From contig UZAN01039883.1 of the NCBI GenBank assembly GCA_900618425.1, positions 29,116 through 93,115 of the forward strand: a stretch of 64,000 nucleotides of DNA. Direction: 5' to 3'. Both the position numbers and the translations under genes were made by a program. This DNA comes from Echinostoma caproni. Lineage: Eukaryota > Platyhelminthes > Trematoda > Plagiorchiida > Echinostomatidae. Of the stretch, positions 50,038 through 58,060 are shown piece after piece; the stretch's first letter is position 1; the number at the start of each line of letters is the position of its first letter. The notes under the pieces are model-generated. The model searched no databases and was not told the DNA's origin. It worked only from the letters and a program-made list of their open reading frames with translations.

Positions 50038-50985
50038 TCAGATAGATTTGCCTTGAAGGTAAAACAATCTTCCTTCACTCGCCAATACAACCCAAGGGTT
50101 CTTTGTATCTGAGGATCTGTAGGGCCTAGGTTGATCAACTCATCCGCTCTCTCACTAAAGGAAATGTTTTGGATCACCGCTTTGTTGTTGCTGACCCACT
50201 TGTGCAGACGAAAACCACCTCGTTTCAAGAGAGTTCGCAGTAGATCCACTAGACGTGCAGCAATCTCTTCAGAATCCACGGAGACCAAACAGTCGTCCAC
50301 GTAAAAATTCTCCTCCACAGTTCGCGTCGTGATGTCGTCAAAATCTTCGGCGTGATCTCTAGCTAGTTGCCTCAATGTGAACGCCGCGCAGAATGGAGAA
50401 GACGTGGCTCCGAAGGGATGTACTTGGAGCTGGTAGATTTCTGGTGGTGAACTTATATCTCCTGAAGGAAACCAAACGAAGCTCATTGAGGGTTGATCCT
50501 CTGGTGCCAGCCGAACCTGTAGGAAAATTTCCTTGATGTCTGCCGAGATCGCGATCTTGTGGAGACGAAATCGTAGAAGCAATCCAGTGAAGTCATTTGT
50601 TAGAATTGGACCGGGGTATAGGCAATCGTTAAGGGACAAGCCACCACATTTCGCCGCGAAATCAAATACAATCCTGATCTTTCCCGGCTTGTGTGGATTA
50701 AGGACGGGGTGATGTGGGACGAATCGCCGTTCCCTGTATTCTTTCTTGGGGACTTGTTTTATATATCCCTTTAGTTTGTATGCCGTGAGTACTCCGTTGT
50801 ACCTGTCTAGAAGTTCAGGCTCTCTCAGTATACGACCTCGGAGATAGTATAGTCTTCTCTCAGCCAACTGTCGATTGTCTGGTAAGACACTCCAATCTCG
50901 CAGCCAGGGTAATTTTAGTTGATAGTGCCCTTTGACGAGTGTCACAGATTCGCGAACTATTTTGACAGCCCGTTCATCCTCCAGC
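49923..50985 (-). pseudogene. BEL/Pao reverse transcriptase domain
   Basis: A continuous frame of about 340 codons from 50945 (open upstream to about 50985). It shows VKGHYQLKLPW, the conserved N-terminal Pao block, then VPHHPVLNP, IRIVFDFAAK and the first catalytic aspartate in ISADIKEIF (residue 136). HPFGATSSPF follows, and then the catalytic FYVDDC box (YVDD at residues 215-218, DNA 50292-50303). Catalytic residues are all present. The frame is lost after SECPATRR near 50030, where the matching sequence continues in another frame, so a frameshift separates RT from RNase H. The domain itself looks recently intact. Confidence 0.92.
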
Positions 50986-52222
50986 GACTAGAAGGTGGGA
51001 GACCCTTGACCGTATAATACACCTATTATATGGCGTATATCACTTTGCTTATAAAAAGACATTTGGCTTGGATAACCACTTTAATGCACTGAAGAGTGCT
51101 AAGATTAGTTTCTCGTTTACGAACCATATTCGGGTTCTACGACCTAGCTGTATGTATAGTATATAGTATAGTATATATAGTATAGTACGTGACCCGGCAT
51201 CTTAAACCTTTTTTACGAATTAGACAAAAACGCAAAGTATTCATAAATTATGTCCAAAATGTGGCAAATAAAACTTGTGCTGGGTCGCATCATTTTCCAT
51301 CTTTATATACTCTAAATGTTTTGCTTCTATGAATTCGAAAACCGCTGAAATGATCAGCTAAAGTATTATGCAATGAAAGGCAAGACGAGATTGAAAGATA
51401 ACGAATACAGCTGCTCAGCTGCATTGAATGTCTGCATGCGGATAAATGCTTTCAATCACACGTTTCGCGCATGATTTTTCAATATATTTCGGACGTAATG
51501 AATGCAATATTAACAAAATGTGGTCCTTCAGTCAATAAAATTCATTGAATTCCGATGTTGATTTCATTAAAATATCATTTCAACGTTATTCAATGACATT
51601 CCATTTTGCCTGTCATTTATCGAAAGTAAATTCATAGCACTTCATGTTCGCCTCAGTTACTGTTCGCCCCCAGAGTGGTTCAACACAGTACGCAAGTTGT
51701 TAGTTAGGCTATCATCGTACCCAAATAAATTGTTTTTCAAGAGTTTGGAATGGGATTTGAGGTAAAAGAATGTACACAAGTTGTCTCTAATCTTGTGGTA
51801 TTATCATAACAAAATGAATGAATACCTTTTGATTTTAACCTAATGTGACTTCACTTGTTAGTTCGTTAGTTTGTAGATGTTGATTCTCATCCACTTTCCG
51901 ATCGGGTTGAACTTCGTCAACACAAATGGTTCAGTACCCTGCAGTGTAGCAAAGACCTCGCAGCAATTGTAACAGTCAATATCTGTTGTCGTGTATCACA
52001 GCGTGTGGAACTCAAATGAATTGTAAACATGTATGAGAAAGGTTGAATCTATTTCGGAGGCAATAGCCAAATAATTGAAAAACTTTATTTTGTGGATATA
52101 ACTCGGTTAACAAGTTGCGTGGAGCATCCTAAACCATTTCAATCATGTAACGCATATTTTGATGAATATTTGTAGTTGGATGAGTGAGAAACATGAAGAT
52201 GAATATGAATATTATCCTTTGT
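50986..52222. other. Intergenic, short TATAG tract, no gene
   Basis: No gag-like frame follows the pol remnant. A TATAG-type low-complexity tract lies at 51147-51190, similar to the one at 20.5 kb. The rest is AT-rich without recognised features. Confidence 0.55.
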
Positions 52223-52315
52223 GTCTGGGTAACTCAGCTGGTAGAGCGTGCACTGTACAAAAAACGTGGATGGCGTTAATGCATGCGTTCGCATCCCATC
52301 GAGGCTACTGAACAT
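52223..52315 (+). repeat. tRNA-derived SINE or tRNA relic
   Basis: A near-canonical A box within TAACTCAGCTGGTAGAGCG (about 52231-52249; tRNA consensus TAGCTCAGTTGGTAGAGC) is followed about 40 nt later by a B-box-like GCGTTCGCATCCC. The anticodon arm does not fold well and acceptor stems do not pair, so it is not a working tRNA gene. It is probably a SINE head or tRNA pseudogene. Confidence 0.6.
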
Positions 52316-53317
52316 TTCACAATTTCAAAATGAACAATAAAATTCAAAGTGTGACTTGAACAGCTTTCAAGAAATATGCCTACATTGTGAACACTTTCCA
52401 TTTCGTCTAAAGTGGAAATCGATGCATCCAAATAACAATGAAGCTCAAGCAAAGCAATGGCCCACTAACTATTTCACGATTTGTGAGCTTATTAGGATGC
52501 TTTATTAAACACGCTCACGTAATGTCCATCGTGCAAGTTTACTATGAGTATCACCATTTGCAATTTTCAGTAATATCTAAATAGTTTTAACCTTTTGTGC
52601 AATACTGCAAAAATGTTGAGGAGCTTATTGCTGAACGGAGGAGCACGTTTTACAAAACCATTTTCCAGGTCTATTGCTATAAAAACACTACGGGTTCCGA
52701 AAACCTTTCGTGTCATGTCATTTGGAAATGGCATCATTAAAAAGATGGTATATTAAATTTCCCATTGAATACCGTAATGTAACATTTTACGCTCAGATGT
52801 TTCTTTTAAGTGATGTGCATCGTAACATTTCGTTGCTGCAAACTTCAGTGGGTTAGATTGCAGTCCACGGTAACATTTTGACATAAAACCATTCCCGATG
52901 GATACAAGAACAGGAACCGCCCTGTCCGCATACGCAAAATTTTTGTGATGAATTTCGGTGATCTGTTTGTGAATGGAGCGATCAACAATTTTATTGCTCC
53001 CAAACGTTTGCGATTGGATGGCTGCATGCAATCATGCCGGTTCTTTTGTTCATTATCGAGTCATATTGAAAGAAACCGGGAAGAAAGCGAGATATAAAGA
53101 AAACAAATACCTGTCCGTTTGAATTCATTGAGAACGCGAAAAACTGCACATTATTCTAATTTGTTTCAATTTGCCTTCAAACTGACCACATCCTCAAACT
53201 CTCACGCACATGATTATATGTGTATATTTGTCTATGTATGTGTATATCAAGCTGAAAACAGTGATCGCAACTTTTGGTGAAAAACTGACAATGGTCAAGC
53301 GTTTCGGGTTACCGAAC
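52316..53317. other. Intergenic, no supported gene
   Basis: Overlapping minus-strand frames at 52753-53031 (up to 92 codons) have no recognisable domain. Confidence 0.5.
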
Positions 53318-53378
53318 CATCGCCTAGGGGTTAGGTTCGGACGCCGCCAACGCTTACCGAGATTCCCGTGATTTTTAT
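53318..53378 (+). repeat. Probable tRNA-derived SINE head
   Basis: A-box-like GCCTAGGGGTTAGG is followed by GGACGCC and a B-box-like ACCGAGATTCCCG at tRNA spacing. This is a local GC-rich patch in AT-rich surroundings. It does not match the SINE family at 54.7/57.1/57.86 kb closely and may be a separate family. Confidence 0.45.
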
Positions 53379-54059
53379 TGCACAGGGCATCCTCGGATTT
53401 TCCGGCACTCGCTCAAACTTAAAAAGATGTTTGGATAAAAATTTTGTTCCATAATGAAGACAGTGAAGTAATAAAAAAAAGTAACACAATTGTTGCCTTG
53501 TTGAAAATCTAAAAAATAGAGTGAAATACGATTTTATGCTTTGATTCACTTTGAGTCCTAAGCTGTACAATGAACTGACGATTGTGTGTTTCCTCAGCAG
53601 CAGGTTTCCGATGCGTGGAAAGCATTTGAACACTGGTAGTTACCTGCAGCAGTAAGAATGAGCCGAGCTGTCATGCACCAGGATGTACTATTAGAACGCT
53701 CTACAAACGGGTTGCAATGGACAAAAAGTAAAGAAACATCAACAAGTAATGCGATAAAAAGACTAAAAGTAATTTCGTTTTATTGTATTGAAATACACTG
53801 TTTACATTGTTTGCAAACACTTAGGTTATATTTCGTTCGGAAGAACGCACACATCAGTCGTTACACTCGGCGGATTTCATGGGCGAAAGAAACCACTCAA
53901 TTAGGTTTTAAGAATAACCATTATCCTAGGGTTAAGATTTAGTTCACTGTTTGTATATGAACGGATTGACAAGATCGACTGAGGGCCATTTTCGAAAAGA
54001 GTTATGTAAGATGTTAACTGTCGGGATTTCCAGCCTGTGAAGATATGGGAAGAAGCGTT
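53379..54059. other. Intergenic, no supported gene
   Basis: Short frames only (94 codons at 53658-53942 plus), none recognised. Confidence 0.5.
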
Positions 54060-54193
54060 TTTATTACAAACTTTTTCCATGTGATGAACAGCAGACGGAG
54101 CAAACCCCACAATCACGAGTACCTGCTGTTCAGTGATGGAAACCGGTAACCTAAGGACCGGGACTTGGTATGGTGAACCACATAAGGCTCCGA
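54060..54193 (+). repeat. Interspersed repeat E, copy 2, with hairpin
   Basis: Best copy of repeat E. It contains a perfect 10-bp inverted repeat, TGAACAGCAG (54085-54094) and CTGCTGTTCA (54123-54132), with a 28-nt loop, followed by GTGATGGAAACCGGTAACC and GGACCGGGACTTGG. The stem is also recognisable in the other two copies, with altered bases. Function is unknown. No frame is conserved across copies. Confidence 0.6.
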
Positions 54194-54639
54194 CAAGTTA
54201 AGTGCCGAGAGAATTCAGCGTACAATGGGTTCTGAGTGCGCCAAACTCTTTTTAGCGAGGTTGAAACCAGTAGCTGTGCGAGATTCTGAACGTTTCATAG
54301 TAAATTCGCTTGAAAAATAGAGCAAACGCTACTAGTCATCGTTAGACAGTGGGGTAGGATATTAAAATATTGTTTAATTAGGACTCGGGAAATAAGTTGG
54401 GAACAAGAATGTAACCTGACGGAGATAAAGTGACCTACAAGCGAAGACCGAACTGATAGGGAGGTGAGGTTTTGCATGAGATGCTAAATTCGAGATACGT
54501 ATCGCAGTTTACTAAGTCACTAGTCGATATGAGTTGAACAACGGGGGTTGCTATAGATAGGCATTCCAAGGTAAACGAGGGTTCGCTCCAGACGAACAAG
54601 TATTGATCAATTTTTGACCGACTATCCTTTGAACTTCAT
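54194..54639. other. Possible continuation of SINE body, otherwise nothing recognised
   Basis: The minus-strand SINE at 54640-54812 could extend into this stretch, but I could not align it with the other copies beyond a few short blocks. Confidence 0.35.
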
Positions 54640-54812
54640 CTTTACGCACCATCCTCAATTCAACCATACAATGGGATACACTTGACTCGAGTTTCGCTCT
54701 TATTATGACTGATGAGTAGTGCACATACACCGTCCCGTCCGGGATTTAAATTCCGGACCCATCGCATGGAAGGTGTGTGTGTTACCACTGTGCCAAACAG
54801 CTCATGTCAGTT
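54640..54812 (-). repeat. tRNA-derived SINE family S, copy 1
   Basis: On the minus strand a Pol III A box, TGGCACAGTGGTAA (54782-54795), is followed at tRNA spacing by a B-box region, GGGTCCGGAATTTAAATCC (54742-54760). Downstream is a shared body block, AAACTCGAGTC (54684-54694). Copy 2 at 57000-57140 has the same three elements in the same order and strand. Copy 3 at 57853-58060 (+) shares the head. Three independent copies within 4 kb support a genuine SINE family. Confidence 0.72.
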
Positions 54813-54992
54813 ATCATTTATCGCCCGAATTTATTAGTTATGAAGAACCTGAAAATATATATACACAACAGACTGGAATTTAAAAATTTAGGAGAAAAAA
54901 GCTGGATTAGGGAAAACTTTTAGTTGGTTCGGGGCGCAAACAAATGGGTTAGCACCACATACATTTGTTCTCAGTTTCTCTCTCTATCTTTA

Positions 54993-55064
54993 TATATATA
55001 ATATATAATATATATTATATATAATATATATATATATAATATACATATATATATATATATTTGA
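54993..55064. repeat. (AT)n microsatellite
   Basis: About 70 bp of imperfect TA dinucleotides immediately before the family A hammerhead repeat. Confidence 0.95.
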
Positions 55065-55074
55065 TAATAAGTAG

Positions 55075-55183
55075 TATGTGAATGACTGGACAAAATTCCC
55101 CTGGAAGCACACGACCGGTTTCGCGGTTCTTGCTGTTCGTCAGGCATACGTATCTGGTAATCTTTTGTCCGTTCATTCATATA
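55075..55183 (-). repeat. Hammerhead-bearing inverted repeat, family A, copy 2
   Basis: A near-palindromic unit lying between two AT microsatellites. The outer arms TGAATGA + GGACAAAA (55079-55095) and TTTTGTCC + TCATTCA (55163-55179) pair in 7- and 8-bp blocks separated by a 2-nt mismatch. They enclose the hammerhead at the tip, so stem I is extended into a long hairpin. Copy 1 at 5170-5275 retains the right arm and the ribozyme. The element that supplied it is not visible. Confidence 0.75.
55107..55149 (-). ncRNA. Type I hammerhead ribozyme motif, family A, copy 2
   Basis: 43 nt on the minus strand, with lengths identical to copy 1. Stem I is GTATGC (55144-55149) with GTGTGC (55107-55112), six pairs including G-U. 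The core CTGACGA is at 55137-55143. Stem II is ACAG/CCGC with a 6-nt loop and two A-C mismatches. GAAA is at 55119-55122. The palindromic stem III is ACCGGT, and the cleavage triplet GUC ends at 55113. Combining the two copies gives a perfect GCGG/CCGC stem II, with each copy carrying different transition-type damage. The core is complete but stem II is weak, so activity is uncertain. Confidence 0.75.
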
Positions 55184-55202
55184 TATATATATATATATAT
55201 AT
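55181..55202. repeat. (AT)n microsatellite
   Basis: About 22 bp of pure AT directly after the family A hammerhead unit. Confidence 0.95.
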
Positions 55203-55690
55203 TCACTTACCTCTGAATCCAGACTATGAGCCAAACAAATCTTGGTACAACAATGTTTATGAAAAAGGAAGACGTTCCGTGATTTGTATCTGGGCCAAAT
55301 ACTGCCAGGTTGAACAGACCAAGGCAGATGAATTTTCTGGTAGGATCCACAACCGGAGCCTTTGGATAACCAAAGCCTCACGAGCAAGGCAACGGAGGGA
55401 TGTGCGAAAACCGCAATCCATTGGGCATCAGTGTCCAGTTCATCAGATCATCCGCCCCCTATTCGGCTCGATGCCCAATCAAGCCGGTGGCCTCAACTGC
55501 CACAACCGCGAAGGCGTGTGTGGTTTGTACGTCTCCTTTTGGTTGGTTTGGAATCAAGGCTTTTAGCCAACTCCCAGTGGTCCACCAGCCCGGTTTAACC
55601 CCGGACGTCGGCCTAAGGTCCTCTCACTTTGGTGGGAAAATACCTCCTTCCCGAGCACATACAATGGGCCAACTTTGCCAGCGGATATGA
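55203..55690. other. GC-richer segment next to the hammerhead, unidentified
   Basis: Roughly 490 bp of distinctly higher GC content with overlapping open frames (up to 162 codons through 55078-55566) but no recognisable domain. It directly adjoins the hammerhead unit, so it may be the body of a non-autonomous element, but no second copy exists in the window to test this. No second hammerhead was seen at its far end. Confidence 0.4.
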
Positions 55691-56454
55691 GTACAGATCA
55701 CGCATAGCGAGTACGTTCAAACATACATAGATGAGTTAAAAAAATCATGCAAATCTCTCTATACATCAACCATTCACACACAACACTTGTGTATCCATGC
55801 GATTTTGCGCGTGTAAAAAATGCACATAAACAAAAATAAGAAATACAAATATACATGTACGTTTACATTATCAGTATACACATTCACACATGTATAGATG
55901 TAATAATATACGCACATATGTGCTTATGTGAATAAAACATGAGTAAGCCTAATACAATACTAACAGCTACACTCATTCTTATCAGTATTCATATGTTCAT
56001 ACATATATGCATACATACATATATACATGCATAAATATGAAAACAAATTTATAAAGGTACATAAGGACATAATTATACAAACCATCAAATGTGTAAAACC
56101 ATGAACACGTTTATTCATATACACACAGAAACATGAGTATTCATGCCTGCAGATACACAAGAGGTGTACGTAGGCAAACAAACAAACAAGTGAAATCCAT
56201 AGTAAAACAGTTTATATATCTCGATATACATTGGTACACATTCACATACGTATATCGTTTTGAAGCATATGTATATTCGGATGCATGGATTCACAAATAT
56301 TTGTTCATATATACACACATAAGCACACAGTTATACACTTTTATAAATGCAGAAATAGAGGAACTCAAATATATAAAATCATGGAAAAACAAATACAATC
56401 ACAGATTTATACACATGTATACATAGACACGTATAGAGTTATAACTAGATGGAG
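55691..56454. repeat. Decayed CATA/TACA-type simple-repeat region
   Basis: Dense, imperfect ACATA, CATACA and TATA motifs over about 700 bp. Frames here (Y/I/H/C-rich peptides) are artefacts of the repeat. Confidence 0.8.
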
Positions 56455-56512
56455 AGTTAGATAGATCGATAGATAGGTAGATAGAAAAATAGATAGAGAA
56501 ATAGAAATGTAT
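56455..56512 (+). repeat. (GATA)n-like microsatellite
   Basis: Imperfect TAGA/GATA units, giving way to the CCAT array. Confidence 0.85.
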
Positions 56513-56514
56513 TT

Positions 56515-56648
56515 CCATCCATCAATCTGTCCATCCATCCATCCATCCATCCATTCATCCATCCATCCATCCATCCATCCATCCATCCATTCATCCATCC
56601 ATCCATCCATCCATCCATCCATCCATCCATCCATCCATCCATCCATCC
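56515..56648 (+). repeat. (CCAT)n microsatellite
   Basis: About 30 CCAT units with a few CATT interruptions. All six frames read as short periodic peptides, which are not genes. It ends at the N at 56649. Confidence 0.97.
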
Positions 56649-56649
56649 N

Positions 56650-56718
56650 ATACATGCATACATACATACATACATACATACATACATACATACATACATA
56701 CATACATACATACATACA
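56650..56718 (+). repeat. (CATA)n microsatellite
   Basis: About 16 tandem CATA units starting immediately after a single N that separates it from the CCAT array, followed by imperfect ACAAA/ACATA units. The N suggests that the array junction was not resolved, so true array lengths are unknown. Confidence 0.97.
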
Positions 56719-56999
56719 AAAATACATACAAACACAAACAAACATATGTGCTTAAATAGCAACACATTTATGGCTACGCACATATTCATACAGAGATATT
56801 CACCCATACATACATAAAAAATAGATGCACATGTATAGATGCATATATATGCTTGTTATACACCCTTTAAACCAGTGAGAGTGTGGGTATAGAGGAGTAC
56901 ACATACACTTATATAAACATATATTCACACATCCGAAGCCATATAGAAATTGATTTGGACTGACAACCCATCGGGGCTCATCTTCAAGCACAATCCTCT
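56719..56999. other. Low-complexity flank of the arrays
   Basis: AT- and CA-rich sequence with scattered ATACAT units. No gene. The SINE at 57000-57140 may extend into it. Confidence 0.5.
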
Positions 57000-57140
57000 G
57001 TTTATCTAGTGGGGAGATCCAGACTCGAGTTTCCCTCTCATAAGCTGTCATTACTAGTTCACACCTAAGGTCTACTTTAGGATTCGGACTCTGAACCCGT
57101 CGCAAGGAAGTTGTACCTGTCACCACTGTACATGACAGCT
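57000..57140 (-). repeat. tRNA-derived SINE family S, copy 2
   Basis: On the minus strand: a degenerate A box (57121-57135, ...TACAGTGGTGAC), a B box GGGTTCAGAGTCCGAATCC (57081-57099) and the body block AAACTCGAGTC (57022-57032). Order, spacing and strand match copy 1 at 54.7 kb. Confidence 0.7.
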
Positions 57141-57852
57141 TTCGACAAGACTCAGCCGAATCATTACCGAAACACGTTTGTTCGTCTATCCTATTTAACC
57201 ATGTTTAATCATGTTATCGTTTGACCGCTTGTGAGAACGATAGGAACCGTTGTGAATTTGCACAACTGGTAAACTCCTACGAGAGTAAAACTCCAGTCTG
57301 GTGATTACTAAGCATATGGTTAACTGGATAGCCAGAAGATTGTGTATGAAGATAAACTCTGACGGATGATTGATCACACCAAATCTCTTCAATTATCCAA
57401 CAGTACTACTGAAAATAGCCTACAGGTAAAAGTCAATACAAAAACATCTTAATGCATATATATATATATATATATACATGCTCAGTTGCATAATTGCATA
57501 GAGTTGCATGAACATTTCATCTCATGTAATCGCACCCATGCATACAAAACCTAATTTACTTGCACGGGTACCTACACGGATACATACATGTATGCATGCA
57601 AAAATTCATTTAAAACGGTATGCATCAGTACGCATACGCACTCAACAGACAAATGCATACACACTTACGCACCTGTTTTCATACATACATGGATCCTTGC
57701 AGTCGTAACTACATATCAACGTCTTCTAGATTTGTGTGTGTTTGGAGGTAACATCTACCAAATTCGGGCCTGAATTCCTTACTGACAATCATCAAAAACC
57801 TCATATGAACAAACTTTATTTAGAAAACCTGCTCAGTCCTCAATATGACTCA
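57141..57852. other. Intergenic with a short (TA)n tract
   Basis: Contains (TA)n at about 57451-57476 and scattered CATA units. No gene was recognised. Confidence 0.55.
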
Positions 57853-58060
57853 ACTGGCATAGTGATAACACTCACAATTTGCATACGATGGGTTCGAAGT
57901 TAAAATTCCGTATTTGAAGGTAGATATGCTCTAAGGAGGATGTCAAAGGTGAGCATTTTACTAGCCGTTTGTATGAGTGAGTGGATGAACCGAGGACTGT
58001 ACCTACAGCTGGAGCCTGAGCGATGCTCAGTTTAAACCGTTATTAGCTATCCCACAGCAC
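57853..58060 (+). repeat. tRNA-derived SINE family S, copy 3
   Basis: Plus-strand A box TGGCATAGTGATAACA (57855-57870) and B-box region GGGTTCGAAGTTAAAATTCC (57890-57909), equivalent to the heads of copies 1 and 2. The downstream body is too diverged to align confidently, so the 3' limit is approximate. Confidence 0.6.

Larger units (their letters stand above)
47582..50985 (-). mobile_element. BEL/Pao retrotransposon pol remnant
   Basis: A minus-strand pol region in the standard order: reverse transcriptase (49923-50985), RNase H (up to 50037), an N gap, then integrase (48841 to 47582). Gag, protease and both LTRs are missing. The coding match begins at SLEDERAV just after a TAG near 50985 and stops after WRRWIRE at 47585. 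It is broken by a frameshift near 50.02-50.04 kb, in-frame stops at 48650-48652 and 48029-48031, and a 594-base N gap. BEL/Pao elements are common in invertebrate metazoans, including flatworms. This copy cannot make a full polyprotein. Confidence 0.92.

Noticed and set aside
56407..56807. Overlapping frames of 97-116 codons rich in WMDG, YVCM or SIHP repeats.
   Set aside because: They are translations of the CCAT/CATA microsatellites on both strands and contain an N.
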